Source of the DNA: Chitinophagales bacterium
Lineage (GTDB): Bacteria > Bacteroidota > Bacteroidia > Chitinophagales > Saprospiraceae
Direction of reading: 5' to 3'
Length of the DNA: 64,000 nt
Assembly (NCBI GenBank): GCA_017303475.1
Contig: JAFLBO010000027.1
Location: 1 to 64,000, forward strand
Shown: one piece after another, positions 47,801-54,792 of the stretch
Numbering within the stretch: the first letter of the stretch is position 1
How the letters are laid out: every line of letters starts with the position of its first letter
The notes under the pieces: model-generated
Told to the model about the DNA's origin: nothing
Database searches by the model: none
Seen by the model: the letters and a program-made list of their open reading frames with translations, nothing else
Program-made: the position numbers and the translations under genes

Positions 47801-48200
47801 CCAACTGGCAGCCAAACAAGCTGCTCTGCGCGATGCTCTGCGCAAACTGCAAAAAGAAAAACAGGAGCAAGGCAAAGGCAGCAAGGCCTTGGATGAGATC
47901 ATGGACGAAATGAATAAAATCGAAATTGATCTGGTAAACAAAAAGCTGAACAACGATATGCTCAAGCGCCAGGAGCAAATTCTCACCCGACTCCTGGAGC
48001 ACGAAAAAGCAGAACGCGAACGCGAGCAGGATGAGCAGCGTCAGGCGGAAGTTGCTCGTCAGCAGCAGCCAAAAATGCCGCCTGCCCTGGAAGAATACCT
48101 CAAAAAACGCCGCGCTGAGGTGGAGCAGTTCCGTACTGTGAGCCCGGCGCTGAAGCCGTACTATAAGCAGTTGGTGGAGGAGTATTTGAAAGGGAAATAG
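44817..48200 (+). CDS. DUF4175 family membrane-anchored coiled-coil protein
   Basis: 1127 aa. Two or three hydrophobic helices lie near the N-terminus (about 25-47, 57-80 and 158-178), with a basic start MQRDNYSLLIEKLDAFIRKYY. A beta-rich domain (about 200-490) follows, then one of the longest coiled-coil tracts in the window (about 500-800, very rich in Glu, Lys and Gln). A Gly/Lys-rich linker near 925-950 precedes a final helical part ending YYKQLVEEYLKGK. This layout matches DUF4175 proteins of Bacteroidota, whose function is not established. An inner-membrane protein with a large periplasmic part is probable. No ATPase motif was seen. It is monocistronic and convergent with the gene at 48451. 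Confidence 0.87.
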   Translation: MQRDNYSLLIEKLDAFIRKYYINQLLRGALYTVGVVLGLFVLLNVAEYYLYFSTGVRTGLLWGFLALSAYTVWQWVALPLMHYFHLGKVISHEQAAQIIGQHFSNVKDKLLNILQLKQQSNNAIYAELINASINQKSDEIRLVPFQAAIDLGKNRKYLRYALPPVMLLLFLLLGAPNILREGTMRLWNSTTKFEKPAPFKFLINTDSLKAVQFSDYVLKVKVEGSALPNEVFISLGNVQYRLEKNAANEFTYKFTNLQKDTKFNLFSAGVESRDYVLSVIRKPNILSFNTKLQFPGYIGRASEELSNVGDLVVPQGTDISWVFNAQNTDNLQLRFGGQAGEEAKRFDDELFQYRRRVMKDESYKLFLSNSLLQGADSVAYTITIIPDLHPQISVEEFKDTANLRQSFFAGDASDDYGISNLTFNYQIKKAKGGMMPMNSVKITPSGAGKQIQYEYSWDVRNLNLEPGDEVQYYFEVSDNDGVNGAKTARTGLMNYRMPTLDEFRQQQADNSEEIKKDLEKALKESLKIQDELKKLRDKVLQKKEMDWQTRKDMEKLMQRQKQLQEQLEEAKETFDQNKEQREEFNQQNEELQQKEEQMEKLFEETMNDEMKKLLEDIQKLLEEQNKDEMLEKMEDMQMSNEELNKELERLEELYKQLEVEQMLNQQIEQLEELAKEQEELAKQTEEEQKSNEELGKEQEKLNEKLEELDKKMEELLKKNEELKRPEKIDDNKQDMNDAKQEQKDAKQELNNKQNKKAGKKQKNAANKMKEMANKMKQNKESGDMQQMEEDLKAIRQLLENLVGLSFAQEQTKKEVETTNPNTPRFVELAQQQYKIKDDFKLVEDSLQALATRQFQIETVITEKVTEVNTNLKNSLEEMEERRNTTATEYQHRTMKALNDLALLLAESMQNMQEQMASAMPGSQSCDKPGKGKGSGKGKSKGEGEPKDKLSKGQEDLNKIMKDLKERMDKQGKDKNGQMPNGGGGGKQPSNSKEFAQLAAKQAALRDALRKLQKEKQEQGKGSKALDEIMDEMNKIEIDLVNKKLNNDMLKRQEQILTRLLEHEKAEREREQDEQRQAEVARQQQPKMPPALEEYLKKRRAEVEQFRTVSPALKPYYKQLVEEYLKGK

Positions 48201-48262
48201 ATCTGGACTGGTTTCCCGTGTAGTGGGTTTCCTTTTTAGCGAGTTTCCTTCGTAGTGGGTTT
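48201..48262. repeat. Short imperfect tandem repeat after the DUF4175 gene
   Basis: Three to four imperfect copies of a unit containing TAGTGGGTTTCC follow the stop codon and run up to the large inverted repeat. Probably replication-slippage derived. Confidence 0.6.
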
Positions 48263-48418
48263 CCCGCAGATTTACACAGATTGGACCGCAGATTTTCGCA
48301 GAGGGCGTTCAGTTTGATATGGTAAAAATTTAAACGTATAGTCCTGTTTTATTTTTTACCATATCAAACCGAACGCACTCTGCGAAAATCTGCGGTCCAA
48401 TCTGTGTAAATCTGCGGG
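48263..48418. repeat. 66-bp-arm inverted repeat between convergent genes
   Basis: Arms 48263-48328 and 48353-48418 differ at only about two or three positions around a 24-bp A/T-rich loop. The arms contain CCGCAGATTTTCGCAGAG and CAGATTTACACAGATTGG strings. It lies between the ends of the DUF4175 gene and the glycoside-hydrolase-like gene and could form a cruciform or a very large RNA hairpin. No T-run follows in either direction. Confidence 0.92.
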
Positions 48419-48450
48419 CAAAACGATACGTAGGAAACAACCTGTTGAAC

Positions 48451-50871
48451 CTACAACCTCCGCTCCAAATCCAGCACCCGGATCTCCACCTGCGCAAAAG
48501 GCTCCACGCCAGGATCGGGATTCCCAAACCTTGCATCAAACAAGACTGTATTAGAACCTGCCGGAAGCACCAACGGCCCATCCGGCACCGGAATGGTCTC
48601 CACCAGATGCCATTGCGCATCGTATACCCTGGCTTCCTGACCTCCCGTGTATTTCAAGGTATACCCCTTTTTCAAGGTCACATTCATGCGCATTTGCTTG
48701 CTGCGGTTAATTTCCCATTTCAGGTTCGTCAAATCTGCACCATTGGCGGTAACAATTAGTTCCGTTAATGCCTGGGGCATCGGACTCTTTACCTCAAAAG
48801 TTGAAAACAACGGCTCTCCAGGCTGCCGCACCTTGGAGACATGTTTGAATTTATGAGAAAAAATCTCGATCAGGTATAATTGCCCGTCGGCGCCTTTTTC
48901 CAGACGAAACTCGGTAGACAAGTCTTTCATGCGCGCGCAAACATCTGCAGGGAACAGACCACTCAACCTGGCAGTTTCCCATAACCGTATGGTTTCCAGC
49001 AGTTTATTGCACATACCATTGCCTTCAGCCGCAGGAAGGTCCATCACCAGACAAAAACCGGCATTATAAGCCGCCGAGCGCGTCATCAGCCATTCAATAT
49101 CCTCCAAAGTGGTGCCGGCCGTAAACTTGAACCAGCCCAACATACCCGGCATCAGGTTGCGCTGGAAATATTTCTGGTTGAGCATCCGATACTCCGTCTG
49201 ACTCTCCCGGAAACCCGCATACCAGGGCTCGCCCCAGTTCATGCGGGAATACAAGTGCCAGAAATAATGCCCGGAGCGACTCGCACCCAGCACAAAATGA
49301 CTCTTTAGGTAGCTATTCAAACGATCATACCAGGCCTGCGCAAAAAGTGCTTCCCCGTAATTCCCCAAGCCGGTAGAGTGCGCGCCTTCCAGTCCGTCAA
49401 AATCCAGCATCCGAACGCCGGTTTCATTGAACAAATCGGCTACGTTTTCTGCGATTTCCTTGTTCAACTCCGCATCGCCCAGGAACACCTGATAGGCATG
49501 ATCGGTTAGTTTAAATGCCGTTGCCCCCTTGGCGTGCGCCGAGGCCCTGGTACCAAAAGCCCCCCGCTCACAGTCCAGCAACATCCAGGGCGCCTGTTCG
49601 GATACGCGTCCGTAACGAATGATCTCCTCCCCGATCTGTACGCCATGCAAGGTATTATTGTCCATTTGGTTGAAGAAATCCGGCTGGTCTACCGGAATAT
49701 CCTTTTGCGTGGCATCAATGGCTTGCGAGAGCGCACTTGATCCTGTTTTGGCCAGGCGTTTATCCGGCACGGGGCTCACGTAGGCGTCTTCTGTGTTGAT
49801 GAAATTGCTTAGTGTGTGGGTGCCAAGGTAAATACCGCGTTTTGCTGCTTTTTGCACACAGGATTTCAGTCCGGCTTTACCATTGGGAAAAAACAGTGGA
49901 CTCAATTCATAATGTCCCCAGGTTTTGAACGGCGAGCCGTGGTACAGGTAGTGCATCCCGGCCCGTTCAGCATAGTCGAGGCATTGATCCACATTGGATT
50001 CGTCAAAATCCATGATAAGGTACGACGTCTTGGCAATGGGCGAGGTTTTAATCCATTCCCCGTTGATGGTGGGGTGAGGCAAACCCTCAGCCAGCTCAAT
50101 AGCGCCGATGGTTTCCAGGGTTTTGCTGCTTGGGCACCCAAACAGGGCAATGGCGCTACCTTTCAGTCCGCCGTCGTTCAAGGCCGGCGCCACGTATCGT
50201 TTATGGCCCCAGTTTTCAATCACCCGGTCTTCGCGGCGGTTGCGTACGTATGCCTGCAGGGTAGCCCCGAAACGGGTGGGTTTGGCAGCCTCAACGGAGT
50301 ACAGCACCCAGCGTTTACCCTCCTGTAAATCCTCGTAATCATCCTGCTCGAATACATCCATTTGCGGCAGGTGGTCATTGTCTTTCCAGGGATACCCCCC
50401 CAGCGTTTTAGGGTTCAAGGCCTGGATACCGGAAGTAAAAGTGGCATTTTGGGCAATACCCACCGTTTCGCCAATGCTTTCTTTCAACGTTACGCCGTAT
50501 GGCCCCCACACCGCCAGCGCCACTTCCTGATCGTTGGATACTTTCAGGAGTTCAAAACTCAGGTGACTGGCCTGTTCTTTCACCCTGATTTCAGCCGTGC
50601 GTCCTTCCGGGAATCTCAGGGTGAGCGTCTTTTTGGCCTTCTGGTATTGGGCCCCAACAGGCCGGTACAGACTGTCGCGAATCATCAGCGACAGCAACCA
50701 GGAGGCTTGTTCCTGCGCGAGGTAATTGGTCTGGTTGCCCAGGTCTGTCCATTCCGTTAGTCGCCCGGACGCATCCAGAGCAATGCGACAGGTTTCGGTT
50801 TGAAAAACAATGGGCGCCGGGGTTTGAAATGCAGAGCAAAGGAGCCAGAGAAGGAGTAAACGCAGGTGCAT
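48451..50871 (-). CDS. Exported putative glycoside hydrolase (family not resolved)
   Basis: 806 aa. The start MHLRLLLLWLLCSAFQ gives a signal peptide of about 16-18 residues; the upstream in-frame ATG adds 33 implausible residues. Residues 20-260 look like a beta-sandwich (galactose-mutarotase-like), 270-640 like a TIM barrel, and 700-806 like a C-terminal beta domain. Barrel strands include YLIMDFDESNVDQCLDYAER, MHYLYHGSPFKTWGHYEL, GIYLGTHTLSNF and VRMLDFDGLEG; Asp490, Asp492 and Glu495 are candidate catalytic residues. An inserted module reads GEEIIRYGRVSEQ...LLDCERGAFGT. I do not recognise the CAZy family. No T9SS domain, so probably periplasmic. Confidence 0.7.
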   Translation of the reverse strand: MHLRLLLLWLLCSAFQTPAPIVFQTETCRIALDASGRLTEWTDLGNQTNYLAQEQASWLLSLMIRDSLYRPVGAQYQKAKKTLTLRFPEGRTAEIRVKEQASHLSFELLKVSNDQEVALAVWGPYGVTLKESIGETVGIAQNATFTSGIQALNPKTLGGYPWKDNDHLPQMDVFEQDDYEDLQEGKRWVLYSVEAAKPTRFGATLQAYVRNRREDRVIENWGHKRYVAPALNDGGLKGSAIALFGCPSSKTLETIGAIELAEGLPHPTINGEWIKTSPIAKTSYLIMDFDESNVDQCLDYAERAGMHYLYHGSPFKTWGHYELSPLFFPNGKAGLKSCVQKAAKRGIYLGTHTLSNFINTEDAYVSPVPDKRLAKTGSSALSQAIDATQKDIPVDQPDFFNQMDNNTLHGVQIGEEIIRYGRVSEQAPWMLLDCERGAFGTRASAHAKGATAFKLTDHAYQVFLGDAELNKEIAENVADLFNETGVRMLDFDGLEGAHSTGLGNYGEALFAQAWYDRLNSYLKSHFVLGASRSGHYFWHLYSRMNWGEPWYAGFRESQTEYRMLNQKYFQRNLMPGMLGWFKFTAGTTLEDIEWLMTRSAAYNAGFCLVMDLPAAEGNGMCNKLLETIRLWETARLSGLFPADVCARMKDLSTEFRLEKGADGQLYLIEIFSHKFKHVSKVRQPGEPLFSTFEVKSPMPQALTELIVTANGADLTNLKWEINRSKQMRMNVTLKKGYTLKYTGGQEARVYDAQWHLVETIPVPDGPLVLPAGSNTVLFDARFGNPDPGVEPFAQVEIRVLDLERRL

Positions 50872-50997
50872 GAAGGAGATTTTGGCGGAAAAATACGAAA
50901 GGAAATACCTGCTAAGTAGCGTTGCCCAATTCTTGAATGTTTTACACTCTTGTGTTGATTCTATGAGCATTTGGCAGCTTCATTCTGCTCTGCCGTG

Positions 50998-51051
50998 GTT
51001 GTTGGCGAGGGCGCCAACAACGGAACAAAAGACCGCGAAGCGGTCAAACTT
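50998..51051 (+). repeat. Two-hairpin dispersed module, copy A
   Basis: Hairpin 1: GTTGTTGGCG-AGGG-CGCCAACAAC (50998-51021). Linker: GGAACAAAA. Hairpin 2: GACCGC-GAA-GCGGTC (51031-51045) with tail AAACTT. The same order recurs at 54608-54668, and hairpin 2 recurs at 51103, 51146, 51219 and 54389. Confidence 0.8.
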
Positions 51052-51101
51052 AAGTAACCCTGATGGCAATCAGGGAATACATGACCATACCATAGCCACA
51101 G

Positions 51102-51167
51102 CAACCACGAAGTGGTTGAACTTAAAAAGCGTAAACACACACCTTAAGTTCAACCACTCCGTGGTTG
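51102..51167. repeat. Inverted pair of hairpin-2 copies (B and C)
   Basis: Copy B (51103-51123: AACCAC-GAA-GTGGTT, tail GAACTT) and copy C on the opposite strand (51146-51166, loop GGA) face each other, so the pair also forms one large inverted repeat. Stem bases differ from copy A by paired changes. Confidence 0.8.
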
Positions 51168-51177
51168 GGCGACCTGC

Positions 51178-51216
51178 ACACGCATAGCCCGGATTGCTAA
51201 TCCGGGCTATGCGTGT
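51178..51216. repeat. Perfect 18-bp-arm palindrome
   Basis: ACACGCATAGCCCGGATT (51178-51195) and its exact complement (51199-51216) around GCT. Likely a stable hairpin. Confidence 0.9.
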
Positions 51217-51218
51217 TG

Positions 51219-51240
51219 GACCGCTTCGCGGTCGTTTTTT
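51219..51240. repeat. Hairpin-2 copy D, inverted, with T-run
   Basis: GACCGC-TTC-GCGGTC followed by GTTTTTT. On the opposite strand it reads as the AGCGGAAAAAACGACC linker plus hairpin 2, as in copies A and F. It could terminate plus-strand transcription, though no plus gene is nearby. Confidence 0.7.
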
Positions 51241-51294
51241 CCGCTACGGTGGAGCGAGATTTTTGGGGAAATTACGGCCAAATCAAAATCTAGC

Positions 51295-51324
51295 CTGTTG
51301 GCTATGGCGAGGACGCCAACAACG
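51295..51324 (+). repeat. Hairpin-1 copy, degenerate
   Basis: CTGTTGGCTATGGCGAGGACGCCAACAACGG contains the GGCG-AGGA-CGCC core and AACAACGG end of hairpin 1 with a four-base insertion in the left arm. Hairpin 2 does not follow. Confidence 0.6.
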
Positions 51325-51388
51325 GGAAAATAATGTTTTTGAATTTTTTTAAAATCAGATGATTGCCTACAAAATAAATCCTTGATAT

Positions 51389-52846
51389 TCATGGGCATGC
51401 CCCCCTCTGCGCCTCTCCGCCTCTGCGGTAAAAACCCAACCCTCCCGTCTGCTCCAAAAACCACTCCTTCTCTGTCAGGATCTCCTCAGCCTGCACAGCT
51501 TCCCGGAGCTTAGCTACCAAGTCTGCTTTTCGGAAATCCAGGGCCATGAGCTGCCCGGTGTATTGCACAATTTTACTGTAATTGGTACGCTGATAACCAA
51601 TGCTCGTGTGCCTGCGTATGTACGTGCGCATGCTCGCGAGGTGACTCTTCAGCAGTTCAAACTCATCGGTTTCGTAATAGATTTTCAGTTGCAGGGTTTT
51701 GGCGGTAAGGTTGTTAATCAGGTCTTTGTAATCGGAGCGCTGCAGATGCAACAGGGCGGTGTGGTAATCCTTACGTGCATAGGCTACCCGCGCAAGCCCC
51801 AAGCTGGCGGCTACTTCCCGCCACTGACGTTCGAGCAACTGTTTGTGGTCGAGAATGAAACGTTCCACCCAGTCCAGCTCCCCTACCCTGAGCGCCACCG
51901 CAATGATGTTGTTGAATGCAAAGCGCGATATCCGACCATTTTCAAGCAATAAACCCAGTTCCAGGGCGCCACGGTACAATTCAAGTGTAGCCTGTGGCCA
52001 GCCTGCCCGCAGCTCGTTGGTTTTTTTGATCCCGAAATTGATGGCCAGCAAAAACAGGGTGCGCAGCTCATCAGGTGGGAATTGTCGCGCATGCAAGCTC
52101 AGCAAATTCCGGTAGGCCTGAAAATGCTGCTCAGCCTGCTCGGGCCGGGTCTGGAAACAATAGCCATGGTAATACAAGGCCACCGCTGGCCATTCCAGCA
52201 GTTTTTGGCCCTCAGAGTCGGATTCCAGGTATTGCAACAACAGGGGCAACAACCCCATGCGGTATTGAGTGCGGTACACCGTTTGGTGCGCTGCCGCCAA
52301 ACAACCCAGACGCAGTTTGCGCGCCATAAAGGCCGTATCCATCCAGTCGGAATTGGCCTGCAGATTGAAGGTTTCAGTTCGGCGGGTGGCGGTATCAAAC
52401 TGATACTGTTCCCATTCCAGCAAATTCAATTCATGAAAGTACTCGGCGTCGCGCCATTCCTGCTTTTCCCGGCGCTGCCTGGCTTCACGCAGTGTAATGG
52501 TGAAATGTTTGGGCAAATTGCGCTTCCGGTATGCTTCCGATAATCGGATATCTCGTTTGCCTGCATCCTGAGCCAATTCTCGCCAGGCCAGGTATTGCTC
52601 CAGCAAAGCCAGCAAGGCCGAATTGGCCTGCCGCGTTTTCAATCCACCCTCCTCCTTATTCAACAACTCCGCCACTTCAGTGTCTGTAGGTAACTGTCCC
52701 GCCCTCCGACAAGTATCTAAGTACTCAAACAACAAAACCGGCTGCCTGCGGGCATTGAAAAACGGGGAACGTACAAACTTCCCGAATTCCCGCACTTCCG
52801 CATTGGTCAGTGCGACGAAGGCTTCCCAAAGCAGGGTTTTTTCCAT
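51389..52846 (-). CDS. Conserved-type helical cytoplasmic protein, function unknown
   Basis: 485 aa, no signal peptide or membrane segment. It is almost entirely alpha-helical with Leu/Ala/Arg-rich helices of 30-40-residue spacing (for example YAYRKDY-like repeats), suggesting TPR-like or HEAT-like repeats. It begins MEKTLLWEAFVALTNAEVREFGKFVRSPFFNAR, a pattern I associate with uncharacterised Bacteroidota proteins. The last 15 codons (GLGFYRRGGEAQRGACP) are encoded by a CCGCAGAGGCGGAGAGGCG dispersed repeat, so the original stop was probably lost. A perfect 40-bp-arm palindrome lies 14 bp upstream of the start. Confidence 0.75.
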   Translation of the reverse strand: MEKTLLWEAFVALTNAEVREFGKFVRSPFFNARRQPVLLFEYLDTCRRAGQLPTDTEVAELLNKEEGGLKTRQANSALLALLEQYLAWRELAQDAGKRDIRLSEAYRKRNLPKHFTITLREARQRREKQEWRDAEYFHELNLLEWEQYQFDTATRRTETFNLQANSDWMDTAFMARKLRLGCLAAAHQTVYRTQYRMGLLPLLLQYLESDSEGQKLLEWPAVALYYHGYCFQTRPEQAEQHFQAYRNLLSLHARQFPPDELRTLFLLAINFGIKKTNELRAGWPQATLELYRGALELGLLLENGRISRFAFNNIIAVALRVGELDWVERFILDHKQLLERQWREVAASLGLARVAYARKDYHTALLHLQRSDYKDLINNLTAKTLQLKIYYETDEFELLKSHLASMRTYIRRHTSIGYQRTNYSKIVQYTGQLMALDFRKADLVAKLREAVQAEEILTEKEWFLEQTGGLGFYRRGGEAQRGACP

Positions 52847-52860
52847 GAGTGGGTTTTCTA

Positions 52861-52944
52861 TATTGAGCCTCTCAGCATATCAGGATGTATAGTTGAAGGC
52901 TGATGCCTTCAACTATACATCCTGATATGCTGAGAGGCTCAATA
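52861..52944. repeat. Perfect 40-bp-arm inverted repeat
   Basis: Arms 52861-52900 and 52905-52944 are fully complementary with a TGAT loop. It lies 12 bp after the sialidase-like stop and 14 bp before the next start codon, both on the minus strand. No U-run follows, so it is not a standard terminator. In RNA it would lie just ahead of the downstream start. Confidence 0.95.
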
Positions 52945-52956
52945 GCGAGATCATTT

Positions 52957-54282
52957 TCAGCGTTTCCCATAATCCATCAAAGCCGTCCAGACAGATAGTG
53001 CCCCCTGATCCAGGCGCGTCCAAATGGGCCGCACTACCCCATTATGCGCTGAAATATGGTTGTAATCGCCAAAAAACACCTGCGTAACCGGCGTGAAAGA
53101 CTTGGCGCTCACTTTCATATTCTTGAAGGTTTTGCCGCCGTCGAGACTACTGGCCACGTACACATCAGTTCGATCATCGGTGTAATGCCGGCGGTCGTAA
53201 AACACAATGTGTAAATGCCCGGTTACCTGATCGATGGCCATCCAGGGGAGGAATTGCTGCCTTCCCTTGCGATCGTTGTTTACCCGTTTGGGTTTGCTCC
53301 AGGTATTGCCGCCGTCAGTGCTTTTTGCCAGGAAAATATCGGTATCATTTTCGCCGTTGCGCTGATCGCCCCAACACAGGTAGAGGGTTCCACGACTTGG
53401 ACTATCAGACAGGTCGCAAACCAGCACAGGCATTACGTTAGTGCGGTTGAGGCCGGATATCTCCACATTCCAGCCACCGGGTTGTTCTGCGGCCACAATG
53501 TCTTTATCCAGCCAGGTTTTGCCGCCATCGGTGGAACGGTCAAACCAGATTTTTTCGTCGTAACTCCAGGCGGCATAGATTTCGCCGTTGGGGCCATAGG
53601 CCGGCACAGCGCCCTCAGGGGTATCGTCATCGTCGAGACAATTGCCCTCCATTTGACTGATATTAATGGCTTCCGACCAGGATTTGCCACCGTCCACACT
53701 CTGGGAGAAGAGAATTCTACTATGGTCTTTTTCCTGATCGCGGGAGTTATATTTGTCAAATTCTGTCCAGGTACAAGCCAGCGCACCGGATGTAGGATCC
53801 GCACAAAGCCAGGGCTTATCCTGGTCTTTTGGGTGCCTGAGCCCACACCAGGAGCCATCATCATACGTCTTGCCGCCGTCGGTACTTTTTTGAATCACAA
53901 TACGGTCCAGCAACTTATCGCTTGACCAGCCTTTACCATCGGGATTACTCAGGTGGGAATAGTAGATATTACCATTCCAATCAGCCAGCAGTACCGGATC
54001 GCCGTACACGCCGGAGGTTTTGGAGGTTATTTTCCCTTTTTCCCAGGTGCGTCCGCCATCGTTGCTCCAGTAATAATGGTCCAGGATAGCGCCAGCTGCC
54101 ACATTTTGCGGATTTTTAGGATTCACCACAATACTGGGTTCGCAGGGTCCAAATGCATCCCCCTTTGCCGCTTTGGCGATGAGTATATTTTCAAAGGTTT
54201 TGGGGAAAGCGGCGTTTTTTTGGGAGAATACATTGCTGCTCAGCAACAGGAGAAAACAGGTGAGTATTTTGTGTGGGTGCAT
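52957..54282 (-). CDS. Secreted Asp-box (BNR) sialidase-like protein
   Basis: 441 aa with signal peptide 1-20 (ending VFSQ). The start MHPHKILTCFLLLLSSN is preferred; the upstream extension is encoded by a tandem repeat. Six Asp-box motifs (SxDxGxxW/F) are visible: SNDGGRTW, STDGGKTY, SVDGGKSW, STDGGKTW, STDGGNTW and SLDGGKTF, spaced as in a six-bladed propeller. The catalytic Arg triad and Tyr of true sialidases were not identified, so exo-alpha-sialidase activity is uncertain; other propeller hydrolases or lyases share these boxes. No T9SS domain is present. Confidence 0.82.
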   Translation of the reverse strand: MHPHKILTCFLLLLSSNVFSQKNAAFPKTFENILIAKAAKGDAFGPCEPSIVVNPKNPQNVAAGAILDHYYWSNDGGRTWEKGKITSKTSGVYGDPVLLADWNGNIYYSHLSNPDGKGWSSDKLLDRIVIQKSTDGGKTYDDGSWCGLRHPKDQDKPWLCADPTSGALACTWTEFDKYNSRDQEKDHSRILFSQSVDGGKSWSEAINISQMEGNCLDDDDTPEGAVPAYGPNGEIYAAWSYDEKIWFDRSTDGGKTWLDKDIVAAEQPGGWNVEISGLNRTNVMPVLVCDLSDSPSRGTLYLCWGDQRNGENDTDIFLAKSTDGGNTWSKPKRVNNDRKGRQQFLPWMAIDQVTGHLHIVFYDRRHYTDDRTDVYVASSLDGGKTFKNMKVSAKSFTPVTQVFFGDYNHISAHNGVVRPIWTRLDQGALSVWTALMDYGKR

Positions 54283-54286
54283 GAGA

Positions 54287-54344
54287 GGGTTTGAAGTGGT
54301 TTGAGGGGTTCGAAGGGTTTGAGGGGTTTGAAGTGTTTGAGGGG
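54287..54344 (-). repeat. 9-10-bp tandem repeat leader of the sialidase-like gene
   Basis: About six imperfect copies of GTTTGARGGG (coding strand CCCTCAAAC) run up to the start codon. The coding strand of the leader is nearly G-free. It resembles the CotH leader repeat. Confidence 0.75.
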
Positions 54345-54388
54345 CCCAGGGCGGGTTTAGCCGCCGCTGTTGTGAATTAAAACCAACC

Positions 54389-54410
54389 GACCTCGAAGAG
54401 GTCAAACTCT
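54389..54410 (+). repeat. Hairpin-2 copy E
   Basis: GACCTC-GAA-GAGGTC (54389-54403) with tail AAACTC. Same loop and tail as copy A, with a compensatory stem change (GC pair to TA pair). Confidence 0.75.
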
Positions 54411-54607
54411 AATAAGTCAAAAGTAAGGGATAAACGCGGACTAAGAATCAGGAGGCAAAGAGTAGAAGGGGCTATTTAGATAAACAGGTTATTTGAGTGC
54501 GTTTTGGAAAGTTATTTGACTGGTTAATCAGATTATTTCATTGGTAGTTAGGCCGCGCAGGAGATCCAACATTAATCCCTCATTTTATAAAAACCTCGCT
54601 TCGCCGT

Positions 54608-54668
54608 TGCTGTTGGCGAGGACGCCAAACAGCGGAAAAGAAGACCTCGCAAGAGGTCCAACCTTTGT
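54608..54668 (+). repeat. Two-hairpin dispersed module, copy F
   Basis: Hairpin 1 (CTGTTGGCG-AGGA-CGCCAAACAG), linker CGGAAAAGAA, hairpin 2 (GACCTC-GCAA-GAGGTC, 54643-54658), tail CAACCTT. Same order and spacing as copy A. The rest of the 510-bp gap 54283-54792 holds only this repeat, copy E, the leader repeat and the terminal palindrome. Confidence 0.8.
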
Positions 54669-54693
54669 TGTTTCAAGGCCCAGAGATACACTG

Positions 54694-54781
54694 TGTAACA
54701 AGAGAGCGGTTTACCTATTTACTGTCGGGGTGACTTCGGAGTCACCCCGACAGTAAATAGATAAATCGCTCGACTGTTACG
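54694..54781. repeat. Large inverted repeat at the end of the subtilisin operon
   Basis: Core arms 54715-54735 and 54740-54760 (CTATTTACTGTCGGGGTGACT) are perfect around TCGG; imperfect pairing extends to 54694 and 54781. It lies 12 bp past the stop of the last operon gene and probably forms its 3' end. Confidence 0.9.
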
Positions 54782-54792
54782 CCAATCTTACC

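Larger units (their letters stand above)
50872..51388. other. 517-bp intergenic region built of palindromic repeats
   Basis: Between two minus-strand genes. From 50998 onward most of the sequence belongs to hairpins listed separately: a two-hairpin module (50998-51051), a B/C inverted pair (51102-51167), an 18-bp-arm palindrome (51178-51216), an inverted module copy (51219-51240) and another hairpin-1 copy (51295-51324). No coding sequence is supported. Confidence 0.75.

Noticed and set aside
50998..51340. CRISPR array or integron attC sites in the palindrome cluster
   Set aside because: Hairpins are irregularly spaced, in both orientations, and not followed by cassettes or an integrase; a dispersed palindromic repeat explains them better.
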